Source: Dyella amyloliquefaciens
GTDB lineage: Bacteria > Pseudomonadota > Gammaproteobacteria > Xanthomonadales > Rhodanobacteraceae
DNA length: 64,000 nucleotides
Direction of reading: 5' to 3'
NCBI RefSeq assembly: GCF_004296575.1
Contig: NZ_SAYT01000003.1
Coordinates: 358,577-422,576 of the forward strand
Made by a program: the position numbers and the translations under genes. The notes below the pieces were generated by a model. It was not told the origin of the DNA. It saw nothing but the letters and a program-made list of their open reading frames with translations, and searched no databases. Positions 35,331-46,476 of this stretch are shown piece by piece (the stretch's first letter is position 1; every line of letters starts with the position of its first letter).

Positions 35331-35987
35331 TTACGGCGACGTGCGCAGGATGAAGCGCACCGCCTGTTCGGCCAATGCATCGATGCTGATGCCGGCGCCG
35401 GCCTGGTACCACTGTGCCGTCCAGTTGAGTGCGCCGAACATCAGCAGGCGATCCACCGGCGTCGGTTGCGCCCAGTCGCCTGACGCATGCAGCCGTTCGA
35501 TGATCCGCGTCCAGATGGCTTCGTAGCGATCCTTGAGCGCAATGATCCGTCCTTGCGCTGCCGCATCCAGCGAGCGCCATTCGTACAGCATCACCGGGAT
35601 GAAATCCTGCTCGGGCGCGAGCAGGGTGTACAGATGTGCCCGCACGAGCTGCAGCAGCGCCTCGCGCGGAGGCAGGTGGTCGACATCGATGGCCTCGATG
35701 TCGGCGAGCGCCACCGTGAGGCCGTGCTCGATCACGGCCTGCAGGATGTCCTGCTTGGTCTTGAAGTAGTAGAACCAGCTGCCCGCATGCACGCCTGCGG
35801 CCGCGGCGATGTCGCGCACCGTGGTGTCGCCGTAGCCTTTCTCGCGGAACAGTCGTGCCGATTGCTCGATCAGCTCCCGGCGCAAGCCTTCGTTGGCATC
35901 CTGCGCTGGACGGCCGCGCTTGCGGCGCGGAGCGGCTTCGATATCCGGCGCGGGCTTCGGCGAGCTGGGAGCGGCGTGTTTTGGCAT
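35331..35987 (-). CDS. TetR-family regulator, AtuR-like by context
   Basis: 218 residues. A disordered Pro/Lys/Arg-rich start (RRKRGRPAQ) precedes the TetR helix-turn-helix: LIEQSARLFREKGYGDTTVRDIAAAAGVHAGSWFYYFKTKQDIL, residues about 38-82 (only quoted in part elsewhere). The C-terminal ligand domain is of the DUF-like TetR_C type with VMLYEWRSLDAAAQGRI. ATG 35987 starts the protein. It is convergent with the atu-type operon, 42 bp after its last gene. Pseudomonas atu genes are repressed by a TetR protein (AtuR), so a similar role is inferred. Confidence 0.85.
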   Translation of the reverse strand: MPKHAAPSSPKPAPDIEAAPRRKRGRPAQDANEGLRRELIEQSARLFREKGYGDTTVRDIAAAAGVHAGSWFYYFKTKQDILQAVIEHGLTVALADIEAIDVDHLPPREALLQLVRAHLYTLLAPEQDFIPVMLYEWRSLDAAAQGRIIALKDRYEAIWTRIIERLHASGDWAQPTPVDRLLMFGALNWTAQWYQAGAGISIDALAEQAVRFILRTSP

Positions 35988-36057
35988 GCCCTGATCAATG
36001 CGGGAGGCTTGAACGCATTGTAGCCTCGGTTGCAGCGCAATCACGGCGCCACTCGCG

Positions 36058-36089
36058 CCGACGCAGCGCCACTTCGGGCGCTGCGTCGG
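36058..36089. terminator. 13-bp hairpin downstream of frmA
   Basis: CCGACGCAGCGCC (36058-36070) pairs perfectly with GGCGCTGCGTCGG (36077-36089) around the loop ACTTCG, just past the frmA stop codon. No T-tract on either strand. Confidence 0.55.
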
Positions 36090-36098
36090 GTTGGTCGA

Positions 36099-37539
<1,441 letters not shown>

Positions 37540-37564
37540 GGGGATGCCCTCATCAATACTGGCA

Positions 37565-37589
37565 GGGAGTATCCTATATACCCCCTCCC
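37565..37589 (-). promoter_or_regulatory. frmR operator and promoter
   Basis: A GGGAG...CTCCC inverted element with an AT-rich centre (TATATA) and a G-tract, as in CsoR-family operators, is about 25 bp before the frmR ATG. On the minus strand a -35-like TTGTAA and a -10-like TAGGAT, 17 bp apart, enclose and overlap it. Confidence 0.6.
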
Positions 37590-37716
37590 AGTATTACAAC
37601 TTGCTACGTGTCGGCAGCCGGATAGCGTTGGTCAGCTGTGCAGGCTCAGCGAAGCCGTGGTGTTTCACCGTTTGTCGTCACGAGGCTCGCTGGCGAGCCC
37701 GGATGATGAAGGGCGC

Positions 37717-38403
37717 TCAGGCGACGCTGCCCCTGCCATAGATATAGAAATCGGCGAGCGAGCCGGTGTCGTTGTCACCGGAATACGGATAGCGATTGGG
37801 AATATGCCGGAGCAGTCGCCAGCCTGTTGCGTTGGCGCGCACCCAGCGACTGAACTGATGGTGGCGCACATGCGGGATCTGCGGGTTGGCCTCGTCCTTG
37901 TCGGACGAATAGATGATCACGTAATCCTTCGCTGCATCGAACAGGCTGCGCATGTACGTCTCGTACACCGCCTCCTCGGTCAGGTGGTAGATCACGTCGA
38001 GCGACAGCGCGAGCTGGGCTGTCTGCCCGGCGTAATCGTGCACCAGCATGAATGACTTGCTGGCATCGCCGGCGAAACGCCGGCTGCATCCTTCAATCGC
38101 ATGCGGACTGACATCGACGCCGAGATAGGACGGATACCTTGCCAGCGTCAGCTGGTTGCCATCGCCGCAGCCGAACTCGATCACATCGCGAATATGGTGG
38201 GTGACCACGAAGTTGTTGAGTACTTCTGCCTTGAATTCAGCCAGGCGGTTGTACGAGCCGGCACCGGAGTTGCCGCCTTCGCGATAGCGCTCGATCCAGT
38301 ATTCCTCGGAAGTGTGGAAGGGTTTGGCCGGGTGCAGCAGTCGCTGGTACACGCTGCGGGCGACGGGTCCGATGACGGGGATCCGCTTGATGAGGTCTTT
38401 CAT
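37717..38403 (-). CDS. class I SAM-dependent methyltransferase
   Basis: 228 residues. SAM-binding motif I is VIEFGCGDGNQLTLA (about 75-89), followed by YLGVDVSPHAIEGC and the acidic LSLDVIYHLTEEAVYETYM. An N-terminal amphipathic stretch (MKDLIKRIPVIGPVARSVYQRL) is the kind seen in methyltransferases near glycan or lipopolysaccharide genes, but no such genes are here. Substrate unknown. Single gene, 177 bp upstream-left of nothing related. Confidence 0.82.
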   Translation of the reverse strand: MKDLIKRIPVIGPVARSVYQRLLHPAKPFHTSEEYWIERYREGGNSGAGSYNRLAEFKAEVLNNFVVTHHIRDVIEFGCGDGNQLTLARYPSYLGVDVSPHAIEGCSRRFAGDASKSFMLVHDYAGQTAQLALSLDVIYHLTEEAVYETYMRSLFDAAKDYVIIYSSDKDEANPQIPHVRHHQFSRWVRANATGWRLLRHIPNRYPYSGDNDTGSLADFYIYGRGSVA

Positions 38404-38836
38404 GTAAGCGCTCCTATAACGTGAAGATCCGTTATGTCGCCTAGGTAGTTACCCCTGAGCCCACGCTTTGGCGCCGATGCTGCTCCTTGCTCTCGACCCG
38501 TGGGATTGCCCGGAAGGTCGCGTCGATCATCGGATGTCGTCGATCCTATCAGGGCAGGCAGCGGTTAAATGAATGATGCCGTTACGCGGATCGCTGCCTT
38601 GGATGGAGGTGATTTCACCTGTTCATGTTGCCGCCAACAGTCCGGCGATGCTGCGCAGCGCCGTCGCGTTGCGCCGAAGATGCGCGGCATCGGGCCGTCC
38701 ATCAAGGCAAACCAGGCATGGCGGGCATGGGTTTTTCCATTGGCATCACATGACAGCCATGTGCCCCATGCCCGGCGTTAACGCTTCGTACGTCAGGGTT
38801 GAAGCTCGCCCGAGGCGCCGAGAGCCGGGGTAACCA
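38404..38836. other. 433-bp gap without a convincing gene
   Basis: A 70-residue frame at 38569-38781 has no ribosome site or recognisable domain. The gap must hold the zwf-operon promoter and the promoter of the methyltransferase gene. Confidence 0.5.
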
Positions 38837-40249
38837 ATGATCTGGAGTCAATCACCTGCCATGAGTGTCACGCCGTCGGATGCGCTGGTCTTCTTTGGTG
38901 CCACGGGAGACCTCGCCTACAAGATGATTTTTCCGGCGCTGCAGGCGCTGATCAAGGCAGGCGAGCTACGCATGCCGGTCATTGGCGTCGCTCATGGCGG
39001 GATGACGCTGGATCAACTGCGCGAGCGTGCGCGCAGCAGCCTCAAGGAGCACGGCGGCATCCACGCGGATGCGTTCGAGCAACTGGCCAGCCAACTGCAA
39101 TATGTCGACGGCGATTATGACGATCCGGATACCTATGCGCGACTGAAGAAGGCGATGGGTGGGGCCAGGTGTCCCCTTCATTACATGGCGATACCGCCTT
39201 CGATGTTCGCTACGGTGGTGAAGGGCCTCGCGGCCTCGGGCTGCGCCAAGGGAGCCAGGATCATCGTGGAGAAGCCGTTCGGTCGCGACCTCGCTTCGGC
39301 GCAGGAGTTGAACCAGACGCTCCACGATGTCTTCGATGAATCGGCGGTCTTTCGCATCGATCACTACCTCGGCAAGGAGGCGGTGCAGAACCTGCTGTAT
39401 TTCCGTTTCGCCAATACCTTCCTCGAGCCGGTGTGGAATCGAACGTACGTCGACAATGTCCAGATCACCATGGCGGAAGACTTCGGCATCCAGGGGCGCG
39501 GCAGCTTCTACGACCAGGTGGGCGCTCTGCGCGACGTCGTGCAGAATCACCTGCTGCAGGTGACGGCCTTGCTTGCCATGGAGGCACCCTCCGGGCATGG
39601 CCTGGCGGCGATGCGAGCCGAGAAGCTTCGATTGTTCCAGGCCATGCGCCCGTTGAAGCCGAGCGAGGTGATTCGCGGCCAATTTCGCGGATATCACGAT
39701 GAAAAGGGTGTGGCGCCACATTCCCAGGTGGAGACTTACGCGGCGCTGCACCTGCACATCGATACGTGGCGCTGGGCAGGCGTGCCGTTCTACATCCGCA
39801 CCGGCAAATGCATGCCGGTGACCAGCTGCGAGGTGGTAGCCACGTTGAAGCGGCCGCCGTTGGCCGTGTTCGATGCGGTCAACCGGAATCATTCGAACTG
39901 TCTGCGGTTTCGGCTCAGTCCGGAGGTCACCATCGCGCTGGGTGCACGCGTGAAGCGGGCAGGCGAACAGATGCGCGGCGAAGCCGTGGAGCTGGTGGCG
40001 AGACATCAATCGCCCGAAGAGGAGTTGCCTTATCAGCGTCTGCTGGGCGAAGCGATACGCGGCGATCCCTCGCTGTTCACCAGCGACGCCTGCGTGGAAG
40101 CCGCGTGGGCGGTCGTCGACCCCGTGCTCGACAACGCGGAGCGCGTGCATGCCTACGCGCCTGGCAGCTGGGGCCCGGAGGCCGCCAGTGCCATGACGGC
40201 CAATCACGGAGGGTGGCATGACCCGAAAGCGGAGGGTGAGCAGGCGTGA
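38837..40249 (+). CDS. zwf: glucose-6-phosphate 1-dehydrogenase
   Basis: About 470 residues. N-terminal NADP site [20 protein letters not shown], the substrate/active-site motif [14 protein letters not shown] (catalytic His just after, in the NTF region), and FYIRTGKCM. It makes 6-phosphogluconolactone and NADPH. It opens a run with transaldolase and transketolase, all on the plus strand, so one pentose phosphate operon. The start may be ATG 38837 (GGGG 6 bases upstream) or ATG 38861, which begins [14 protein letters not shown] cannot decide. Confidence 0.93.
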   Translation: MIWSQSPAMSVTPSDALVFFGATGDLAYKMIFPALQALIKAGELRMPVIGVAHGGMTLDQLRERARSSLKEHGGIHADAFEQLASQLQYVDGDYDDPDTYARLKKAMGGARCPLHYMAIPPSMFATVVKGLAASGCAKGARIIVEKPFGRDLASAQELNQTLHDVFDESAVFRIDHYLGKEAVQNLLYFRFANTFLEPVWNRTYVDNVQITMAEDFGIQGRGSFYDQVGALRDVVQNHLLQVTALLAMEAPSGHGLAAMRAEKLRLFQAMRPLKPSEVIRGQFRGYHDEKGVAPHSQVETYAALHLHIDTWRWAGVPFYIRTGKCMPVTSCEVVATLKRPPLAVFDAVNRNHSNCLRFRLSPEVTIALGARVKRAGEQMRGEAVELVARHQSPEEELPYQRLLGEAIRGDPSLFTSDACVEAAWAVVDPVLDNAERVHAYAPGSWGPEAASAMTANHGGWHDPKAEGEQA

Positions 40250-40309
40250 TCGCCATGCCGCCACCCGTGTCGTCATTCATTTGTGTCTGATAGCTGCGTC
40301 GAACTCACC

Positions 40310-41401
40310 ATGAAACCTACCCAACAATTGCATCAACTCGGTCAGAGTCTCTGGTTGGATAACATCACCCGGGACCTGCTCAACAGTGGCGCGCTGCGTC
40401 GGTACATCGACGAACTCTCGGTGACCGGCCTCACCTCGAATCCCACCATATTCGACGCGGCCATCGGCGGAGGCCACTCGTATGACGCGGGCATCCGCGA
40501 AAGGGCGGGCGACGGCGCCAGTGGCGAGGGTCTGTTCATCGAGCTGGCACTGGACGATCTCCGCCGTGCCGCCGACATGTTTCATCCCGTCTTTGAGGCC
40601 AGCCAGCATCAGGATGGCTGGGTGTCGATGGAGGTGTCGCCTTTGCTGGCCTCCGATACCAAGGGCAGCATCCGTGCTGCGAAGCTGATCCACCAGCAAG
40701 CCGGGCGGCCAAACCTCTTCGTCAAGATTCCTGGCACGCCGGAAGGCATTCCCGCCATCGAGGAATCCATCTTCGCGGGCGTGCCGATCAATGTGACCCT
40801 GCTGTTCTCGCGTGAGCAGTATGTGGCGGCGTCCCGGGCTTATATGCGCGGTATCGAGCGCCGGCTGGAGGTGGGTCTGGATCCGCACGTCTGCTCTGTC
40901 GCGTCGCTCTTCGTCAGTCGCTGGGATGTGGCCGTGAAGGACGCGGTGCCCGCACCGCTTCGCAACAAGCTAGGCCTGGCCGTCAGTGGACAGGTCTATC
41001 GCGCCTATCGGGACATGCTCGCGTCGGGCCGTTGGCATGCGCTTGCCGATAAGGGCGCGATGCCGCAACGCTTGCTGTGGGCGAGCACCGGCACCAAGGA
41101 TCCCGAGGCATCGGACACGCTGTACATCGAGGCCCTGGCCGCACCGGACACGATCAACACGATGCCCGAAAAAACCTTGCTCGCGTTTGCCAAGCATGGC
41201 GAGGTCAAGGGTGTGATGCCGGAGAAGGGCGGCGATGCGGAAGCCACGCTGGCGCGCTTCGCCGAGGCCGGGGTGAATGTCGACAAGCTTGCGATCAGGC
41301 TGCAGAAGGAAGGTGCAGCCGCTTTCGTCAAATCGTGGAATGAGCTGCTTGGCCGCATCGATGAAAAAAGCACGCGCCTGGTGGGCGCGAAGGCATCGTG
41401 A
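40310..41401 (+). CDS. tal: transaldolase
   Basis: 363 residues, the longer single-domain transaldolase form seen in proteobacteria. Markers: SLWLDNITRDLL, VTGLTSNPTIFDAAI near the start, and the Schiff-base Lys in NLFVKIPGTPEGI (about residue 138). It swaps the dihydroxyacetone unit between sedoheptulose-7-phosphate and glyceraldehyde-3-phosphate. Lies 60 bp after zwf and 81 bp before tkt. Confidence 0.93.
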   Translation: MKPTQQLHQLGQSLWLDNITRDLLNSGALRRYIDELSVTGLTSNPTIFDAAIGGGHSYDAGIRERAGDGASGEGLFIELALDDLRRAADMFHPVFEASQHQDGWVSMEVSPLLASDTKGSIRAAKLIHQQAGRPNLFVKIPGTPEGIPAIEESIFAGVPINVTLLFSREQYVAASRAYMRGIERRLEVGLDPHVCSVASLFVSRWDVAVKDAVPAPLRNKLGLAVSGQVYRAYRDMLASGRWHALADKGAMPQRLLWASTGTKDPEASDTLYIEALAAPDTINTMPEKTLLAFAKHGEVKGVMPEKGGDAEATLARFAEAGVNVDKLAIRLQKEGAAAFVKSWNELLGRIDEKSTRLVGAKAS

Positions 41402-41482
41402 CGGCGCGTCATGTCGCATGCGGTCCGCGATCACGCATCGAGCGTTACCACAACGAGTCTGGCAAACCATTGGATAACCCGC

Positions 41483-43531
41483 ATGGCACATGACCTCGAC
41501 CAGAAATGCATCAACACCCTTCGATTCCTGTCCGTCGACATGGTGCAGAGAGCGGACAGCGGGCATCCCGGCCTGCCGCTCGATGCGGCGCCCATGGCTT
41601 ACATGTTGTGGACGCGCTGGCTGAAGTTTCACCCCGCTAACCCGCAATGGTTCGACCGTGACCGCTTCGTACTTTCGGCGGGTCACGGCTCCGCGCTGCT
41701 CTACAGCCTGCTCTACCTGACCGGGTACGCGCTGACGCTGGACGACATCAAGTCGTTTCGGCAGTGGGGCAGCAAAACGCCTGGCCACCCCGAGCGTGGC
41801 CACACGCCTGGCGTGGAAACCACCACGGGCCCGCTGGGCCAGGGCATGGCCAACGCGGTGGGCATGGCCATTGCCGAGGCGCAACTGGCTGCCCGTTACA
41901 ACCGTTCCAACCATGCGGTCGTGGACCATTACACGTATGCGCTGGTCAGCGACGGCGACCTGATGGAGGGCGTGGCCTCCGAGGCCGCTTCGTTGGCCGG
42001 TCACCTGGGGCTGGGCAAGCTGATCTGCCTGTACGACGACAACGCGGTCACCTTGTCCGCAGGCACGGACATGACGTTTTCCGAAGACTGCAGGCGTCGG
42101 TTCGATGCCTATGGCTGGCACACCGTGTATGTGGGTGATGGCAACGATCTGGCCGCGATCGATGCGGCACTGGAGGCGGCTCGCGCCAAGAGCACGCGCC
42201 CGACGCTGATCCTCGTGCGTACCCACCTGGGTTATGGCTCGCCCGAGCAGGACAGCTTCAAGGCGCACGGCTCGCCGCTGGGCGAAGATGGCGTGCGACA
42301 GACGAAGATGAAGCTGGACTGGCCGACCCAGCCTGACTTCCTCGTGCCCGACGATGTGTTGGCGCACTTTCGCCAGGCGCTGCAGCGTGGCGAAGAGCTG
42401 GAGGCGGCGTGGGAGCTTCGCATGAGCGCCTATGCCAAGACGTTCCCCGAGCTTCATGCCGAACTGCGGCGTGCCATAGACGGGGAGCTTGTCGAAGGGT
42501 GGGATGCGGATATCCCGGTGTTCCCGGCGGATGCCAAGGGCATGGCCACGCGCGAAGCATCCAGCAAAATCATGAACGCCTTCGCCGCCAGGGTGCCGGC
42601 ATTTACCGGTGGCTCGGCTGATCTTGATCCGTCCACCAAGACGGCACTGAAGGGGCTGGGCGACTTCAATCCCGTGGCGAAGAAAGCGGAGGACCTGCAA
42701 GGCTCCGATACCGCAGGCTGGGGCTACTGGGGGCGCAACCTGCATTTCGGCGTGCGCGAACATGCGATGGGCGCGATCGCCAATGGATTGGCCGCACACG
42801 GCGGCATGATTCCATTCGGCGCGACCTTCCTGATCTTCTCCGACTACATGCGCCCGCCCGTGCGCCTTGCCGCGCTCATGGGCCTGCATGTCATTCATGT
42901 GTTTACCCACGACAGCATCGCGCTCGGTGAGGACGGTCCGACCCATCAGCCCATCGAGCAGTTGGCGAACCTGCGTGCGATTCCGCACCTCGTGATGATC
43001 CGTCCCGCTGACGCGAATGAAACCGCCGTCGCATGGCGGGTCGCCATGGAAATGCGGGATCGACCGGTGGTGCTGGTACTGACGCGCCAGAACGTGCCGA
43101 CGCTGGATCGCGAGCAACGTGCTTCGGCGGATGGATTGCGGCGCGGCGCCTACGTGTTGAGCGATCCTCCGAAAGGCGGTCCGCAACTGATCCTGATCGC
43201 CAGCGGCTCCGAGGTCAGCCTGATTGCCGAGGCTGCAGAGCGATTGCAGGAAGAGGGCGTCGCGGTCCGCTGTGTTTCGATGCCGAGCTGGGAGCTGTTC
43301 GAGGCGCTGCCGCAGGAGGAACGTGATGCGGTACTGCCACCTTCCGTAGGCGCTCGCCTGGCGGTGGAGCTGGGCGTCAGCCAGGGCTGGGATCGTTACG
43401 TGGGGCCCCATGGCGACATGCTTGGCATCGAGCGGTTCGGGGCCTCCGCGCCCGCCGATGTCCTGCTGAAGGCCTACGGCTTCACCGTGGATGCGATCTG
43501 CGGGCGCGCCAGGGCACTGCTTGCCCGATAG
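41483..43531 (+). CDS. tkt: transketolase
   Basis: 682 residues, full length. Thiamine diphosphate domain: [29 protein letters not shown] with GDG-like SDGDLMEG; the pyrimidine domain has [16 protein letters not shown] with the conserved Glu; the C-terminal domain ends [15 protein letters not shown]-terminal [15 protein letters not shown] gives the phosphate-site His. The ATG at 41483 is where homologues start. It ends 9 bp from the convergent gnd stop. Confidence 0.95.
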   Translation: MAHDLDQKCINTLRFLSVDMVQRADSGHPGLPLDAAPMAYMLWTRWLKFHPANPQWFDRDRFVLSAGHGSALLYSLLYLTGYALTLDDIKSFRQWGSKTPGHPERGHTPGVETTTGPLGQGMANAVGMAIAEAQLAARYNRSNHAVVDHYTYALVSDGDLMEGVASEAASLAGHLGLGKLICLYDDNAVTLSAGTDMTFSEDCRRRFDAYGWHTVYVGDGNDLAAIDAALEAARAKSTRPTLILVRTHLGYGSPEQDSFKAHGSPLGEDGVRQTKMKLDWPTQPDFLVPDDVLAHFRQALQRGEELEAAWELRMSAYAKTFPELHAELRRAIDGELVEGWDADIPVFPADAKGMATREASSKIMNAFAARVPAFTGGSADLDPSTKTALKGLGDFNPVAKKAEDLQGSDTAGWGYWGRNLHFGVREHAMGAIANGLAAHGGMIPFGATFLIFSDYMRPPVRLAALMGLHVIHVFTHDSIALGEDGPTHQPIEQLANLRAIPHLVMIRPADANETAVAWRVAMEMRDRPVVLVLTRQNVPTLDREQRASADGLRRGAYVLSDPPKGGPQLILIASGSEVSLIAEAAERLQEEGVAVRCVSMPSWELFEALPQEERDAVLPPSVGARLAVELGVSQGWDRYVGPHGDMLGIERFGASAPADVLLKAYGFTVDAICGRARALLAR

Positions 43532-43540
43532 CTGTGACGT

Positions 43541-44446
43541 TCACTCGCGCTTGATCGGATGGCCACCAAATTCGTTGCGCATCGCCGACAGCAACTTGTC
43601 GGCGAACGAGTCTTTGTCGCGCGACCGAAGCCGCTCGATCAGCGACTGGGTGATCACCGGGGCCGGCACATTGAGTTCGATGGCTTCGTCGACCGTCCAT
43701 CGACCTTCCCCCGAATCCTCCACGTAGGGGGCAATGCCCGACATCTCCGGATTCTTTGCCAGTGCATCGGCACTCAGGTCGAGCAGCCAGGAGCGCACGA
43801 CGCTGCCGTGGCGCCAGATCTCGGCGATCAACGGCAGGTCCAGTTCGAACTCGACCTTCTGCCGGAGTATGGAGAACCCCTCGGCGTAGGCCTGCATCAT
43901 TCCGTACTCGATGCCGTTGTGAACCATCTTGGTGAAGTGGCCGGCCCCCGCCGCGCCCACTCGGGCCCATCCCCGGTCCTTGGCGGGCGCCAGTGCCTCG
44001 AACACCGGACGCAACCGCTCGATGGCCGCCTCGTCACCGCCGATCATCAGGCTGTATCCCTCATCCAGGCCCCATACTCCGCCACTGGTGCCGCAGTCGA
44101 GATACGCGATCCCGTGCTTCGCGAAGTGCTTCGCGCGGCGCATGCTGTCCTTGTAGAAGGAGTTGCCGCCGTCGACGACGGTATCGCCGGAAGCGAGCAG
44201 CGGAAGCAGTGCGTCGAGGGTGGTGTCCGTGGGTTTTCCGGCCGGAACCATCAGCCACAGGGTGCGCGGTGCGGGCAGGGCTGCCACGAATGTCGCCAGC
44301 GAGGCCGCCGATTTCGCTCCGTTGTCCTCGAAGCGTTTGCGTGCAGCCGGCTCGGGATCGAAGCCGACGACCTCGTGGTCGCCACGCATCAGTCGCTGCG
44401 CCATGTTGGCGCCCATTCTGCCCAATCCGATCATGCCAAGTTTCAT
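43541..44446 (-). CDS. gnd: 6-phosphogluconate dehydrogenase, short (about 300-residue) type
   Basis: 301 residues. NAD(P) motif MIGLGRMGANMAQRL, substrate motif LDCGTSGGVWGLDEG and the catalytic Lys in HFTKMVHNGIEYGMMQAYAE. The length is that of the YqeC/GndA decarboxylating group, distinct from the 470-residue enterobacterial Gnd. It converges with tkt, with a 9-bp gap, and follows an unknown gene by 34 bp on its own strand. It completes the oxidative pentose pathway with zwf, but no 6-phosphogluconolactonase gene is present here. Confidence 0.92.
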   Translation of the reverse strand: MKLGMIGLGRMGANMAQRLMRGDHEVVGFDPEPAARKRFEDNGAKSAASLATFVAALPAPRTLWLMVPAGKPTDTTLDALLPLLASGDTVVDGGNSFYKDSMRRAKHFAKHGIAYLDCGTSGGVWGLDEGYSLMIGGDEAAIERLRPVFEALAPAKDRGWARVGAAGAGHFTKMVHNGIEYGMMQAYAEGFSILRQKVEFELDLPLIAEIWRHGSVVRSWLLDLSADALAKNPEMSGIAPYVEDSGEGRWTVDEAIELNVPAPVITQSLIERLRSRDKDSFADKLLSAMRNEFGGHPIKRE

Positions 44447-44480
44447 GGAGTGTCCTGATGCCGAAAGAAGTGGGAGTGTC

Positions 44481-44915
44481 TTATCTGGATGCCTCGACCG
44501 CGCGGGTCACGTCATGGGGTGATCCATAGTCGACGTTCGGCATCAGATGCGGGTCCTCCCGGTCGAGCGGTTGATTCACCAGCAAATGCACGCCGCACGC
44601 GCCCGCTCGTTTCATGACCTGCATGATGTCCTCAAGCGGCAGCATGCCCGCGAGCTCGACGGTAAGCGTGGTATGAGCCACGCAGGAAGGATTGCGATCC
44701 TCGGCGGGAGAGCGGATCTCGTTGCGCAGCAGGGCATGGTGGCTTATCCGCGAAACCACGGTCGTCGGTGCACTCGAGCTGGCTGACGAGTGGCCGATGC
44801 TTTCGCTGGAACAGACCACCGCATCGTCGCGACGCATGCCTCGCGAAATGAGTTTTTCCAGTGCGGAGGAAGCAGCGAACTGCGTTCTGAACTCGGCAAT
44901 GACGAGGTCGCTCAT
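44481..44915 (-). CDS. unknown small protein with a YflT-like stress-protein start
   Basis: 144 residues. The first 40 residues (IAEFRTQFAASSALEKLISRGMRRDDAVV) resemble the alphabeta repeat of heat-induced stress proteins of the YflT/17M type, and a second such unit is near TLTVELAGMLPLEDIMQVMKRAGACGVHLL. GGAG lies 7 bases before the ATG, so translation is likely. No membrane helix. Shares a transcript with gnd (34-bp gap). Family assignment is tentative. Confidence 0.6.
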   Translation of the reverse strand: MSDLVIAEFRTQFAASSALEKLISRGMRRDDAVVCSSESIGHSSASSSAPTTVVSRISHHALLRNEIRSPAEDRNPSCVAHTTLTVELAGMLPLEDIMQVMKRAGACGVHLLVNQPLDREDPHLMPNVDYGSPHDVTRAVEASR

Positions 44916-45457
44916 GGCGTGGCTCCAGCGTGGGGAGACTCCATGCTAGAAATCCCTCGATACGATCGCGTGACGGGAGCGTATGCGGATTTCGTCACCG
45001 TCGGCGCAAGCGCATCGCGCGCGGCTGCAGCGATGCCCGGAAGTGGGTTCAAGCCTGACGTGAGCTCGCCGATGAATGATCGCTTAGCAGATGCCGGCGA
45101 CTTGGTTGGCATCTTCGTGCAGCCAGAGGCGACGGGCGGACGGAAATCGAATCAGGAGAATTGCGTCGTCGGCCAGGTTGCGTAACCGGTTGCGACGCCG
45201 GGTTCGTTCGTATTCAGGGCAATCCACGCCTGCGTTCAGTATTTCTACGGAGCACTGAAAGGTAGAAATACAGTCGCGTGAACGTGCGGCGATTGTGCAG
45301 GCTTTGTGCGTCTTCTATCGATGGTGAACCGTCCCTTGGATGCGCGTCTACGGCAGGTCCGAGACAGCGGGATGGGGTGTATCGGGTCAGCCTGAAGGGC
45401 GGCTCGCGCGTTGGAATGGGGGTACCTGATGCGAACGTGCTTCGACTGAGGGCCTGC
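44916..45457. other. 542-bp gap without a convincing gene
   Basis: Open frames here (for example around 44790-45185 on the plus strand) lack ribosome sites and domains. I see no repeat, RNA gene or clear promoter. Confidence 0.45.
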
Positions 45458-45676
45458 ATGAACGTCTTCTCCTGTCATTTCCGCGGGGCGAGGGTATCTG
45501 TCATTTATGACGGTGATCTTGGCGGTGAGATCTTCTGGATCGCCAATGTCATTCTGGACGGTCATGCGCAAAGCATCGACGGAGCCTTCAGTGTGCAATC
45601 GACGCACATCCAGGCCGACATCACCCGGGCGGTCATTCGCGGACTCGAGTGGGTCAGTGGGAGAGGTGGGCGATGA
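45458..45676 (+). CDS. small protein of unknown function
   Basis: 72 residues (MNVFSCHFRGARVSVIYDGD at the start). TGAGGG lies 5 bases before ATG 45458; the frame is open further upstream, so the start is not sure. No signal or membrane segment. It is 70 bp before the response regulator gene on the same strand. I do not recognise it, and it may not be a gene. Confidence 0.4.
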   Translation: MNVFSCHFRGARVSVIYDGDLGGEIFWIANVILDGHAQSIDGAFSVQSTHIQADITRAVIRGLEWVSGRGGR

Positions 45677-45746
45677 CGCCGTTCGTTTCCCGTGTTTCGC
45701 CAATGAAACGCTGTCGTGGTGCCAATGCGATTGGGGGCGCGGGGTC

Positions 45747-46427
45747 ATGGTGAGTAGCACTCCCATCGGCAAGACGGAACACCGGAAGCCAACCCTTGCA
45801 ATTTGTGACGATCACCTGGTCGTTGCGCAGGGAATTGCGCGGGCACTCCACAACGCTTACGACACCGAGGCTGTCTTTCGCAGCGGCTTCCAACTTGAGG
45901 AGCTTTTGCTGACGCGCCCTCCGGATCTGGTCGTAACCGAAGTGAAACTGCTCGATCAGGGAGGCCTGGATGTTCTGGAGCACGTGCGTGCGCGAGGCAT
46001 CAGGATCCCCTTCGTCATCTGTACCTCGCAAACGGATCCCGTGACCTTGCATCGTGCCTTCTATGCCGGGGCTCGGGGTGTCGTCACCAAGGCGGAGGGT
46101 GTGAAGGCGCTCGAATCTGCCATCGAGTTGGCTCTGCAAGGCAAGGTGTATCTCTCGGGCACTTTCATGCAGGTGCTCATCAGCCAACAGCAGCTGCCCG
46201 TGGTCAGGCTCACGGTCAGGCAGCGAGCCGTGCTGGAGTTGATCGACGAAGGACTGGCTGCCCAGCAGATCGCCGACAGGCTGGGCCTGTCCAAGCGCAC
46301 GGTGGAAAGCCACAAGCTGAAGCTGTTGCGCATGACCGAGTCGCACTCTCCCCAGGAATTGCTGATAAGAGCAAGGCGCCTTGGCCTGTTGCGCCCGGCG
46401 GGTGTGCGTCGCTTGCTGCAAGCGTGA
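45747..46427 (+). CDS. LuxR/NarL-type response regulator with Glu at the phospho-acceptor site
   Basis: 226 residues. Receiver domain about 15-130 and a GerE helix-turn-helix at about 155-215 (LTVRQRAVLELIDEGLAAQQ, LSKRTVESHKLKLLRM). The acidic pair D21-D22, T93/S94 and K115 are intact, but the phospho-acceptor aligned with LLDL reads VVTEV, so Asp is Glu65. Glu often mimics the phosphorylated state, which suggests constant activity or phosphorylation-independent control. No histidine kinase lies nearby. ATG 45747 precedes the receiver. Confidence 0.85.
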   Translation: MVSSTPIGKTEHRKPTLAICDDHLVVAQGIARALHNAYDTEAVFRSGFQLEELLLTRPPDLVVTEVKLLDQGGLDVLEHVRARGIRIPFVICTSQTDPVTLHRAFYAGARGVVTKAEGVKALESAIELALQGKVYLSGTFMQVLISQQQLPVVRLTVRQRAVLELIDEGLAAQQIADRLGLSKRTVESHKLKLLRMTESHSPQELLIRARRLGLLRPAGVRRLLQA

Positions 46428-46476
46428 GGACCGGTCGGCTCGGTCCCTGGCGTTCGGGTGACGAACGTTCTTCGGG

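Noticed and set aside
38569..38781. 70-residue frame upstream of zwf
   Set aside because: No ribosome site, no domain, Cys/Arg-rich random composition.
40970..43411. 813-residue open frame on the minus strand opposite tkt and tal
   Set aside because: Antisense of two clear enzymes with their catalytic motifs; no own domain.
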